From assembly GCA_013911715.1 (NCBI GenBank), contig JACEST010000039.1, forward strand, positions 1-14,633: DNA of 14,633 nucleotides. Reading direction: 5' to 3'. The DNA is from Sphingopyxis sp. (GTDB lineage Bacteria; Pseudomonadota; Alphaproteobacteria; Sphingomonadales; Sphingomonadaceae). Numbering within the stretch: position 1 is the stretch's first letter; each line of letters opens with the position of its first letter. Below the pieces are notes generated by a model. That model worked only from the letters and a program-made list of their open reading frames with translations. It made no database searches and was not told the DNA's origin. The translations under genes and the position numbers were made by a program. Shown one piece after another: positions 1 to 6,745 of the stretch.

Positions 1-984
1 TTCCTCGGCTTTGGTGAGCGCGTCGGCGAGCACCAAGCGTCCTTCGGCGTCGGTATTGCCAATCTCGACCGTCAGCCCCTTGCGGCTTTTGAGCACATCG
101 CCAGGGCGGAAGGCGTTGGCCGAAATCGCGTTTTCGACCGCGGGCACCAGACAGTGGAGCCGCACCGGCAGCCCCGCCGCCATGACCAGCTCGGCAAGCG
201 CCAGAGCGTGCGCCGCGCCGCCCATATCCTTTTTCATCAACAACATGCCCGCCGACGATTTGATGTCGAGCCCGCCCGAATCGAAGCATACGCCCTTGCC
301 GACGATGGCAATGCGCGGGTGATCCTCTTTGCCCCAAAGCATTTCGATCAGGCGGGGGCTGTGGATCTTGTCGGCGGCGCGGCCGACCGCGTGGATCAGC
401 GGAAAGCCTTCGGCCAGCGCGTCGCTTTTGGTGACCGTCAGCTTGGCGTGATGCGCCTTGGCGATGCGTGCGGCTTCGGCCTCCAGCGCCGCCGGACCCA
501 TGTCGGCGGCGGGGGTGTTGACCAGATCGCGCACCAGCATCACCGCGCGCGCCTCGGCGAGTGTGGGAGCAATCGCAGCAACTTCGCTCGTGAGCAGCAC
601 GCGCGGGCCGCGCGCGTCCTTGTCCTCGGCATAGCGGGTGAAGCGATATTGGCCCGTCACCCAGCCGAACAGCGCCTTGCCCGGCTCGCCCTCGGCCAGC
701 CGGTACGTGCCTTCGGGCAATTTGTCCGCGAGCGTGGCGAGGCCCCAGCTGGTGAGCGTGGTGCCGCTGCCCAGGCCGCTGACGACGGACCATTGGTCGG
801 GATCGTCACCGGGCAAGATGCACCACGCAAAGGCCGATGGCTTATAGCGCGCCGCACCGAGCGCCGCACGCTCGCGCGGGGTACGCGCCTTCAGCCAGTC
901 GTCAAAGCCCGCCTCGCCAATCAGATGGATGCTGCGTGCGCTCTGGCCCTTGTCGGGCTGGATCAGGTTGGAATAGTCGGTCAT
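1..984 (-). CDS. Leucyl aminopeptidase, peptidase family M17 (C-terminus cut by window edge)
   Basis: Cytosolic metallo-aminopeptidase that removes N-terminal residues, leucine preferentially, from peptides; the family usually forms hexamers with two metal ions per subunit. The 328 codons present start at ATG 984 and run off the window at base 1. Seen directly: GKGVCFDSGGLDIK at residues 229-242, KKDMGG at 251-256 and NTDAEGRL at 310-317. Lys230, Asp235, Asp253, Asp312 and Glu314 keep the spacing of the metal ligands of E. coli PepA (270, 275, 293, 352, 354), and Lys242 and Arg316 match its catalytic Lys282 and Arg356, so the enzyme should be active. About 130-150 residues of the catalytic domain lie outside. 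The next gene upstream on this strand, the monooxygenase, ends 154 bases away across a repeat element, so co-transcription is uncertain. No clear Shine-Dalgarno sequence precedes the start. The symbol pepA is not assigned because alphaproteobacteria often carry two M17 paralogues. Confidence 0.93.
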   Translation of the reverse strand, partial: MTDYSNLIQPDKGQSARSIHLIGEAGFDDWLKARTPRERAALGAARYKPSAFAWCILPGDDPDQWSVVSGLGSGTTLTSWGLATLADKLPEGTYRLAEGEPGKALFGWVTGQYRFTRYAEDKDARGPRVLLTSEVAAIAPTLAEARAVMLVRDLVNTPAADMGPAALEAEAARIAKAHHAKLTVTKSDALAEGFPLIHAVGRAADKIHSPRLIEMLWGKEDHPRIAIVGKGVCFDSGGLDIKSSAGMLLMKKDMGGAAHALALAELVMAAGLPVRLHCLVPAVENAISANAFRPGDVLKSRKGLTVEIGNTDAEGRLVLADALTKAEE

Positions 985-1036
985 GCTGGGGTGTTAGGGC
1001 GGGATGGGGCGAGGGTGAAGCCCCAAATCCCCACTT

Positions 1037-1123
1037 CGTCATTCCCGCGCAGGCGGGAATCCGTCTCCTGACGGCCCAGCATTGGACGGTATCAGATGGA
1101 CCCCCGCCTTCGCGGGGGTGACG
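1037..1123. repeat. REP-like inverted pair of hairpins, CGTCA...TGACG ends
   Basis: Two small hairpins lie in the gap between the monooxygenase and the aminopeptidase. The first is ATTCCCGC/GCGGGAAT (1041-1060, loop GCAG), the second CCCCCGC/GCGGGGG (1101-1118, loop CTTC). The outer bases CGTCA (1037-1041) and TGACG (1119-1123) are complementary, so the whole element can also fold as one long imperfect stem. The two halves are inverted, diverged copies of one unit. It may end the monooxygenase transcript or protect mRNA ends; no T-run makes it a classical terminator. Compare 10248-10329 and 13166-13247. Confidence 0.75.
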
Positions 1124-1138
1124 AGAGGAGGAGTTTGA

Positions 1139-2683
1139 TCACTTCGCCGCTTCCAGCGCCTCCGCTCCCATCCCCGCCGCGCGGCCGAACTGTAGCGCGC
1201 CGTCGGCGATCGGTTCCTGCATCATCACCGGCCAATCGGCGAGATAGCCATGGTTGAGCCGCCACGGCGCGTGCGCGCCGCTGCGCGGCATCTGGTCGAC
1301 CGAGCGCAGGATATAGTTGGAATTCAGGTTAAAGGTCGCGGCCTCTTCCAGCTTGTCGCCGTCGGCAATAACCGGTGTGGCAATATCGACCCCGCTCATG
1401 TCCATCTGTTTGAGCAGGCGGCAGACGAAATGGCCGACGAGATCGGTCTTGAGCGTCCAGCTCGCTGCCGCATAACCGAACACGGTCGCCAGATTGGGGA
1501 CGCCGGAAAACATGCAGCCTTTGTAGAAATAATGCTCGTTCCAGGCGATCGGGCGACCATCGACGCTGACCGCGATTTTGCCTGCGATCGCCACATTCAG
1601 TCCGGTGGCGGTGACGATGATGTCGGCGTCAAGATGCTTGCCCGATGCCAGCTTGATGCCGGTGGCGTCAAAGCGGTCGATATGGTCGGTGACAATATCG
1701 GCTTTGCCCGCGTTCATCGCCGCGAACAGGTCATTGTCGGGGACGAAGCACATGCGCTGTTCCCACGGATTATAGGGCGGCGTGAAATCCTCAGGCTTAT
1801 AGCGCTCACCAATGGCGGCCTTCAGCCGGTCGGTGATGCGCGCCGCGACCTTATCGGGCTGGGTGCGCGAGCGGTTGAAGAACCAATGCTGGAAGCGCGT
1901 GTTCTTGAACCGCACCGCAGCATAGGCCCATTTTGCGGGCAGGATTTTGCGCAGCAGATCGGCGATGCGGTCGCGCGCGGGAATGCCCATCAGCCAGCCC
2001 GGCGTGCGCTGCAGCATCGTGACATGCGCCGCCACCTGGCCATCGCTGCCGTTGACCATGGATGGGACGATAGTGACAGCGGTCGCGCCCGACCCGATGA
2101 CGACGACGCGCTTGTCCTGATAGTTCAGATCCTGCGGCCAGAATTGCGGATGGACAATCTGACCCTTGAAGTCCTCGCGCCCCGCAAAGCCCGCATCATA
2201 GGGATTGTCATAGTCATAATAGCCCGAGCCCATATAAAGGAATTTGGCGCGGTGCGTTACCGCCTTGCCATCCTTGCCTTCGCACGTCAGCGTCCAGCGC
2301 GCTTCGGCCGAAGACCAGGACGCGCTGTCGACCTTGGTATCGAACTGGATATTGCCGCGCAGGCCGCGCTCGTCGGCGATCCGGTTCAGATAGTCGCGGA
2401 TCGTTGCACCCTCGGCAATCGAGCGTTCGTGGGTCCAGGGTTCGAAATCAAAGCCCAGCGTGTACATGTCGCTGTCCGACCGGATGCCGGGATAGCGGAA
2501 CAGATCCCACGTCCCGCCGATCTGGCTGCGCCGTTCGATGATGCGGAATGTCTTGCCAGGGCATTCGCGCTGCAGATGCACCGCCATGCCGATGCCCGAA
2601 ATGCCCGCGCCGACGATCAGCACATCGACGTCTGCCGGAGCGGCGCTGGTCCCGCGCGGCAGGCTGCCCGTGGCCATGTCCAT
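1139..2683 (-). CDS. Flavin-containing Baeyer-Villiger monooxygenase, EthA/AlmA type
   Basis: 514-aa FAD- and NADPH-dependent monooxygenase predicted to insert oxygen next to a carbonyl, or to oxidise sulfur or long-chain substrates. Seen: an FAD-binding GAGISGIG near residues 25-32, GGTWDLFRYPGIRSDSDM at about 56-73, the Baeyer-Villiger fingerprint FxGxxxHxxxWP as FKGQIVHPQFWP at 172-183, and a second nucleotide-binding fold at VVIGSGATA (194-202). The wording around the first two motifs is what I recall of mycobacterial EthA (ethionamide activation) and Acinetobacter AlmA (long-chain alkanes); substrate cannot be read from sequence. The length is near the family's roughly 490-500 aa plus a short N-terminal extension. 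The start at 2683 is supported by GGAG at 2691-2694, seven bases upstream. It has its own promoter-like sequence and follows rimO by 102 bases, so it may be separately controlled. No regulator gene is adjacent. Confidence 0.9.
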   Translation of the reverse strand: MDMATGSLPRGTSAAPADVDVLIVGAGISGIGMAVHLQRECPGKTFRIIERRSQIGGTWDLFRYPGIRSDSDMYTLGFDFEPWTHERSIAEGATIRDYLNRIADERGLRGNIQFDTKVDSASWSSAEARWTLTCEGKDGKAVTHRAKFLYMGSGYYDYDNPYDAGFAGREDFKGQIVHPQFWPQDLNYQDKRVVVIGSGATAVTIVPSMVNGSDGQVAAHVTMLQRTPGWLMGIPARDRIADLLRKILPAKWAYAAVRFKNTRFQHWFFNRSRTQPDKVAARITDRLKAAIGERYKPEDFTPPYNPWEQRMCFVPDNDLFAAMNAGKADIVTDHIDRFDATGIKLASGKHLDADIIVTATGLNVAIAGKIAVSVDGRPIAWNEHYFYKGCMFSGVPNLATVFGYAAASWTLKTDLVGHFVCRLLKQMDMSGVDIATPVIADGDKLEEAATFNLNSNYILRSVDQMPRSGAHAPWRLNHGYLADWPVMMQEPIADGALQFGRAAGMGAEALEAAK

Positions 2684-2711
2684 TTTGCGACTCCAGTTTT
2701 CCTCTGGCCGG

Positions 2712-2740
2712 AGTTTACTTACACCGTTGCAAATAGCAAC
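2712..2740 (-). promoter_or_regulatory. Candidate promoter of the monooxygenase with a palindrome over the -35
   Basis: Read on the minus strand, TTGCTA (2739-2734) and TAAACT (2717-2712) are 16 bases apart and would place the transcript start near 2704, about 20 bases before the ATG. The inverted repeat GTTGC-N5-GCAAC (2726-2740) covers the -35 hexamer, a usual position for a repressor operator. Both the promoter and the operator are predictions from pattern only. Confidence 0.35.
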
Positions 2741-2766
2741 CGAACTCGCGCAAACATGGGTTCGGT

Positions 2767-2783
2767 AGCGCGGTTAGCGCGCT
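2767..2783 (-). terminator. Short GC hairpin just after rimO
   Basis: AGCGCG and CGCGCT form a perfect six-base stem with a five-base loop, beginning two bases past the rimO stop codon on the minus strand. No T-run follows, so it is at best a weak or factor-dependent terminator. It may instead only protect the 3' end of the rimO message. Confidence 0.3.
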
Positions 2784-2785
2784 GT

Positions 2786-4162
2786 TCAAGCCTTCACCCC
2801 GAACAGGTCATGTTCGTCGGCATCCTCGATATGCACGTCGACGATGTCGCCCATCTTCAGCGAGGCGGAAACGTCGCGCAAGTAAACATGGCCGTCGATT
2901 TCGGGCGCGTCGGCCTGTGACCGGCCCGTCGCGCCAATGCTGCCGTCGTCATCGGCTTCGCCCACCTCGTCGATGATGACGGGCAGGGTGCGGCCGATTT
3001 TGGCAGCGAGCTTGGCGGCGCTGATCGCGGCGGTTTTGGCCATGATGCGTTGATAGCGCTCTTCCTTGACCGCCTCGGGCACCGGGTCGGGCAGGGCATT
3101 GGCCTGCGCGCCAGCGACCGGTTCAAAGCGGAACGCGCCGACGCGGTCCAATTGCGCTTCGTCGAGCCAGTCGAGCAGATATTGGAAATCATCCTCACTC
3201 TCGCCGGGGAAGCCGACAACGAAGCTGGAGCGCACCGCGATGTCGGGGGCGATAGCGCGCCAGGACTTCAGCCGTTCGAGCACGCGTGCCTCGTTCGCCG
3301 GGCGCTTCATGGCCTTGAGTATCTTAGGACTCGCGTGCTGGAAGGGGATGTCGAGATAGGGCGTGAGCAGCCCGTCGGCCATCAGCGGGATCACCGCGTC
3401 GACGTGCGGATAGGGATAGACATAGTGGAGCCGAACCCACGGGGCGCGGCCCTCGCTGGTGCGAAGCTGGCCGAGTTCGCGCGCGAGGTCGGTCATATGC
3501 GCACGGACGGTGCGATCCTTCCACTGGCGTTCGTCATGCCGGGTGTCGACGCCGTAAGCCGAGGTGTCCTGGCTGATGACCAGCAATTCCTTGGTCCCCG
3601 CTGCGACCAGCTTTTCGGCCTCGCGCAGCACCGCGTCAATGCGGCGGCTGACCAGTTTGCCGCGCAGGTCGGGAATGATGCAAAAGGCGCAAGCATGGTT
3701 GCAGCCCTCGGAAATCTTCAAATAGCTGTAGTGGCGCGGCGTCAGTTTGAGCCCGCCTTCATCGAGGCCGGGGACGAGGTCGACGAACGGCCCTTGCGTC
3801 GGCGGAGCGGCTTCGTGGACGGCGGCGACGACATCCTCATATTGGTGCGCGCCGGTGACCGCGAGCACGCCTGGGAAGCGCGCGCGGATGACGTCGGCTT
3901 CCTTGCCCATGCAGCCCGTCACGATGACGCGGCCATTTTCGGCCATCGCCTCGCCAATCGCCTCGAGGCTTTCTTCCTTGGCCGAATCGAGGAAGCCGCA
4001 GGTGTTGACGAGCACGACATCTGCGCCGGCATAATCGGCGCTCATCGCATAGCCATCGGCGCGCAGCTTGGTCAGGATGCGTTCGCTGTCGACCAGCGCC
4101 TTGGGACAGCCGAGCGAGACCATGCCGACTTTCGGCTGGGCGGGAAGGGTGGTGACGGTCAT
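2786..4162 (-). CDS. rimO: Ribosomal protein S12 methylthiotransferase RimO
   Basis: 458-aa radical SAM enzyme that adds a methylthio group to the beta carbon of the conserved aspartate of ribosomal protein S12, using two iron-sulfur clusters. Seen: N-terminal UPF0004 domain with the three cluster cysteines Cys19 (SLGCPKALVDSE), Cys55 (NTCGF) and Cys84 (TGCMGK); the radical SAM motif CNHACAFC at Cys154, Cys158 and Cys161; and a C-terminal TRAM domain ending near residue 455. KALVDSE, ISEGCNHACAFCIIP and the LHYVYPYP stretch distinguish RimO from its tRNA-modifying relative MiaB. The length is normal for RimO. ATG 4162 fits the usual family N-terminus. It is divergent from the DUF1761 gene, with 98 bases between the two starts. 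No damage seen. Confidence 0.96.
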   Translation of the reverse strand: MTVTTLPAQPKVGMVSLGCPKALVDSERILTKLRADGYAMSADYAGADVVLVNTCGFLDSAKEESLEAIGEAMAENGRVIVTGCMGKEADVIRARFPGVLAVTGAHQYEDVVAAVHEAAPPTQGPFVDLVPGLDEGGLKLTPRHYSYLKISEGCNHACAFCIIPDLRGKLVSRRIDAVLREAEKLVAAGTKELLVISQDTSAYGVDTRHDERQWKDRTVRAHMTDLARELGQLRTSEGRAPWVRLHYVYPYPHVDAVIPLMADGLLTPYLDIPFQHASPKILKAMKRPANEARVLERLKSWRAIAPDIAVRSSFVVGFPGESEDDFQYLLDWLDEAQLDRVGAFRFEPVAGAQANALPDPVPEAVKEERYQRIMAKTAAISAAKLAAKIGRTLPVIIDEVGEADDDGSIGATGRSQADAPEIDGHVYLRDVSASLKMGDIVDVHIEDADEHDLFGVKA

Positions 4163-4173
4163 GATGGGGGCGG

Positions 4174-4202
4174 CGCATAGGCGAAATTGGCGTGCTTGTC
4201 AC
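4174..4202 (-). promoter_or_regulatory. Candidate rimO promoter
   Basis: On the minus strand GTGACA (4202-4197, five of six matches to TTGACA) and TATGCG (4179-4174) are separated by 17 bases. Transcription would begin only about five bases before the rimO ATG at 4162. On the plus strand the same bases contain TTGTCA (4196-4201), so a promoter for the divergent DUF1761 gene could share this site, although no good -10 follows at the right distance. Confidence 0.3.
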
Positions 4203-4260
4203 GCCGCGCGGCTGGGCGCATGCTATCACCCTTCAGCAACACGCGCGGGAGGGCCGTAAC

Positions 4261-4659
4261 ATGTTCTGGGACAATTGGCTGACGATCATCGTCGCGGCGG
4301 CGGCGGGGTTCATGGTTGGCGGGCTGTGGTACGGCCCGCTGCTGGGCAAGGCGTGGATGGCCGAACACGGCTTTACCGAGGAGGAACTGGCCAAGGGCAA
4401 TATGGTGCAGATTTACGGCACCACTTTCGTGCTCAGCCTGGTGTCGGCCTTTTTCCTTGGGCATTTACTCGCACACTTTGATCCCAAGCCGCTGCAAATC
4501 ATGATGATTTCAACCGGCATCGCGCTGGGCTTCATCATCCCCGCGCTCGGCACCAATTTTCTGTTCAGCCGGGCGAGCATGAAGCTGTTCCTGATCGATG
4601 CAGGCTATTGGCTGCTGTTCTACACCGCGATGGGCGCGGTGTTTGTGCTGCTGGGTTAA
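4261..4659 (+). CDS. DUF1761 family small membrane protein
   Basis: 132-aa integral inner-membrane protein of unknown function. About four hydrophobic segments are visible, near residues 6-26, 50-70, 79-99 and 109-131. The N-terminal NWLTIIVAAAAGFMVGGLWY followed by GPLLGKAWM is the hallmark I recall for DUF1761, whose members are 130-145 aa. The start at 4261 is chosen over an upstream ATG at 4192 because GGGAGGG lies at 4247-4253 with seven bases spacing and because the 23 extra residues would be hydrophilic and unlike the family. It converges on the potassium channel gene; the two stop codons overlap, leaving no room for a terminator between them. No function should be inferred from the channel alone. 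Confidence 0.85.
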   Translation: MFWDNWLTIIVAAAAGFMVGGLWYGPLLGKAWMAEHGFTEEELAKGNMVQIYGTTFVLSLVSAFFLGHLLAHFDPKPLQIMMISTGIALGFIIPALGTNFLFSRASMKLFLIDAGYWLLFYTAMGAVFVLLG

Positions 4660-5693
4660 TCCACCTCGCACCCTTCGCAGCGGATCACTTCGACAATGAT
4701 GTCGCCGACTTCCAGCGCGCGGGTTTCGGCTTCCCAGAAGCCATAGGGTTTGCCCCCGCGATAGATGCGCATGCCGCGCCCGCCGGTTGCAAGTTCGTCG
4801 ATGCTCTTGCCCACTTCGCTCGCCTGGACCTGGCGCTCGTTGAGCTGGACCTTGCCGGTCACAGATGCAAGGTCGGCCATATATTCGGCGATGTGCCCGC
4901 CCTGCGCCGATCCGGCGAGGAGCAGTCCGGTGAAACTGACCGGGTTGATGACATTGTTCGCGCCCGCCTGGCGCGCCAGCAATTCATTGTCTTGCTGGCG
5001 GATGACCACGCTGATCGGCACCTGCGGTGCCAGGTGGCGGACGGTGAGCACAATCAGGATACTGCTGTCGTCGCGCCCCGCTGATACCAACGCTGTCTGC
5101 GCCGCGCTGATGCGCACATCGATCAATGTCTGGTCGAGCGTGGCGTCGCCCTCCATTACGTTGCAGCCCAATTCCTCAGCCACCCCGAGCCGCGCCGCCG
5201 ACGGGTCGATGACGACAATGGTGGCCGGATCGGTGCCGCGCGCAATCAGTTCCTTGACCGCTTCGGATCCGCTGACGCCGAAGCCTAGCACGACGATGTG
5301 GTTGGTAAGCTGTTCCTGAATCCGGGCCATGCGCCATTTTTCCCATGAGCGTTTGATGACAAAACTGTATGCGGTGCCAACGAAAATGAAGATGACGGCG
5401 ACGCGGATCGGGGTGACAATCACTGCTTCGATCAACCGCGACCGGTCGGTCACCGGGACGATATCGCCAAAGCCGGTCGTGGTCACCGAAATCATCGTGA
5501 AATAGACCACGTCGAGGAAACTGACATGGCCGTCGAGCTGGTCCTTCAGACCATCGCGGTCGACCCAGTGGATGAGGATGACAAAGCCGATGAGCGCGAG
5601 TGCCAGGCCAAGCCGGCCCGATACATCGGCCCACACCGGAACCTTGCTGGCACGGCGCAGCGGCTGGAACGGGCGGGGATTGCGGGCGGCCAT
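4656..5693 (-). CDS. Two-TM potassium channel with RCK (TrkA-N/TrkA-C) domains
   Basis: 345-aa inner-membrane ion channel protein. Seen in order: a first membrane helix at about residues 27-43, a pore loop with the selectivity filter TTTGFGD at 71-77, a second membrane helix at about 88-112, a cytosolic RCK/TrkA-N Rossmann domain opening with VVLGFGVSG (134-142) and ending its nucleotide-binding strand at VIDPS, then a TrkA-C-like domain at about 285-337. Such channels pass K+ and are gated by ligands such as nucleotides or Ca2+; the ligand here is unknown. The filter has Phe for the more usual Tyr of GYG, a known variant. The protein ends in CEGCEVD, a CxxC pair. ATG 5693 is preferred because AGGA lies seven bases upstream; the frame stays open to an ATG at 5783, but that extension runs through a hairpin-rich gap. 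surE lies upstream, 167 bases away. Confidence 0.9.
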   Translation of the reverse strand: MAARNPRPFQPLRRASKVPVWADVSGRLGLALALIGFVILIHWVDRDGLKDQLDGHVSFLDVVYFTMISVTTTGFGDIVPVTDRSRLIEAVIVTPIRVAVIFIFVGTAYSFVIKRSWEKWRMARIQEQLTNHIVVLGFGVSGSEAVKELIARGTDPATIVVIDPSAARLGVAEELGCNVMEGDATLDQTLIDVRISAAQTALVSAGRDDSSILIVLTVRHLAPQVPISVVIRQQDNELLARQAGANNVINPVSFTGLLLAGSAQGGHIAEYMADLASVTGKVQLNERQVQASEVGKSIDELATGGRGMRIYRGGKPYGFWEAETRALEVGDIIVEVIRCEGCEVD

Positions 5694-5773
5694 GGAACAG
5701 TCCTCATAGCCGTTCGCCTCGAGCAAAGTCGAGAGGCTCATTGGCATTGTGCAATGACTTGGGGTGTCTCGAC

Positions 5774-5821
5774 TTCGGACCATGGGTCCGAAGTTTATCC
5801 TGAGCGGCTGGCTTGCCAGCC
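5774..5821. repeat. Two adjacent hairpins between surE and the channel gene
   Basis: TTCGGACC-ATG-GGTCCGAA (5774-5792) is a perfect eight-base stem, followed by GGCTGGC-TT-GCCAGCC (5806-5821), a perfect seven-base stem. The bases around them (TTATCCTGAGC, GTCGAAGGGCTCGACA) resemble the TCGA-rich repeats common between genes in sphingomonads. They lie downstream of surE and upstream of the channel start, where they could end or stabilise the surE message. No T-run is present. Confidence 0.6.
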
Positions 5822-5860
5822 AGTCGAAGGGCTCGACACGAACGGAAAATTGAAAGGCCG

Positions 5861-6619
5861 TTAGAAAGCCGCGCGCAGTGACGCCAGCGACGCGTCGTGG
5901 GTGAGGTCGAGGTGCAATGGCGTCACCGACACGAAACCATCGGCAATTGCTTCCAGATCACTGTCATGCCCCGGCGTCTGTTCGACGCCGTGCAGGCCGA
6001 ACCAGAAATAGCGATAGCCGCGCGGGTCGGTGCCTTCGACGATGCTGCCGCGCGAATAATCGTGGAAGCCCTGGCGGCAGACGCGGATGCCCTGCACCGC
6101 GTCGGGTGCGAGCGCAGGGAAATTGATGTTGATGACGGTGCGGGGCGGCTGGGCCACCGCGATCAGCGGGGCGAGCACGCGCGCGCCCCACGCTTCGGCG
6201 GCTGCGAAGGGGACGGTGTCGCCCATGCCCTCGCGCGCATAAACCTGGCTGAGCGCGATGGCCTTGATGCCCGCAAGCGCGCCTTCGATGGCGGCGGATA
6301 CGGTGCCTGAGTAAGTAATGTCATCACCCAGATTGGCCCCGCGATTGACGCCCGACAGGATGAGGTCGGGTTTTTCGGGCATCAGCTTGCCGATCGCCAT
6401 CATGACTGCATCGGTCGGCGTGCCCGAGACCGACCAGCGGCGCTCGCTGTGCTGGCGCACGCGCACGGGGCGCGACAGGGTCAGGCTGTGGCCCGCGCCC
6501 GACTGTTCTTCGGCGGGGGCGCACACCCAGATGTCGTCGGACAAGGTGCGCGCGATGCGCTCAAGGATTTCGAGGCCGGGGGCGTGATAACCATCGTCAT
6601 TGGTGAGGAGGATGCGCAT
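5861..6619 (-). CDS. surE: 5'/3'-nucleotidase SurE
   Basis: 252-aa metal-dependent phosphatase that removes phosphate from nucleoside 5'- and 3'-monophosphates and is linked to stationary-phase survival. The fold's signature is intact: MRILLTNDDGYHAPGL at the N-terminus with metal ligands Asp8 and Asp9, Ser40 in APAEEQSGAGHSLTL, and Asn92 in LSGVNRGANLGDDITYSGTV. The length is typical (about 250 aa). ATG 6619 is the only start that keeps the conserved N-terminus; the region before it is A-rich with a weak GAGAA rather than a strong Shine-Dalgarno. serS ends 126 bases upstream on the same strand, and serS-surE adjacency is common in alphaproteobacteria, but a nested inverted repeat lies between the two. 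A pcm gene, frequent next to surE elsewhere, is absent here. Confidence 0.96.
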   Translation of the reverse strand: MRILLTNDDGYHAPGLEILERIARTLSDDIWVCAPAEEQSGAGHSLTLSRPVRVRQHSERRWSVSGTPTDAVMMAIGKLMPEKPDLILSGVNRGANLGDDITYSGTVSAAIEGALAGIKAIALSQVYAREGMGDTVPFAAAEAWGARVLAPLIAVAQPPRTVININFPALAPDAVQGIRVCRQGFHDYSRGSIVEGTDPRGYRYFWFGLHGVEQTPGHDSDLEAIADGFVSVTPLHLDLTHDASLASLRAAF

Positions 6620-6647
6620 CTATTTTCTCTATTTTTTTCCCGCTTGC

Positions 6648-6718
6648 CCTGAGCTTGTCGAAGAGCTGTCCTTTCTTTCACCATCGCCAAGAAAGGACGG
6701 TCCTTCGACAAGCTCAGG
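6648..6718. repeat. Nested inverted repeat between serS and surE
   Basis: CCTGAGCTTGTCGAAG (6648-6663) and its exact complement CTTCGACAAGCTCAGG (6703-6718) form a 16-base outer arm pair. Inside, GTCCTTTCTT (6668-6677) and AAGAAAGGAC (6689-6698) add a perfect ten-base stem. The sequence type (TTCGACAAGCTCAGGACAGAC) is one I recall as a scattered intergenic repeat in Sphingomonadales. It should fold strongly in the serS-surE transcript and may reduce read-through or act as an RNA stabiliser. Confidence 0.8.
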
Positions 6719-6745
6719 ACAGACGGGGTGGGGGGCGAGGGCGGC

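Noticed and set aside
1250..2920. 556-codon plus-strand open frame opposite the monooxygenase
   Set aside because: High GC leaves long open antisense frames. The complementary strand encodes a complete enzyme with all fingerprints, and this frame has none.
3050..4180. 376-codon plus-strand open frame opposite rimO
   Set aside because: Antisense shadow of a complete RimO; no motifs.
4192..4260. Upstream start for the DUF1761 protein
   Set aside because: The added residues are hydrophilic and precede a clear GGGAGGG and ATG at 4261 that matches the family N-terminus.
5694..5783. Thirty-residue N-terminal extension of the potassium channel
   Set aside because: The extension begins within a hairpin of the intergenic gap, and the internal ATG at 5693 has AGGA at the right distance and a normal start before the first membrane helix.
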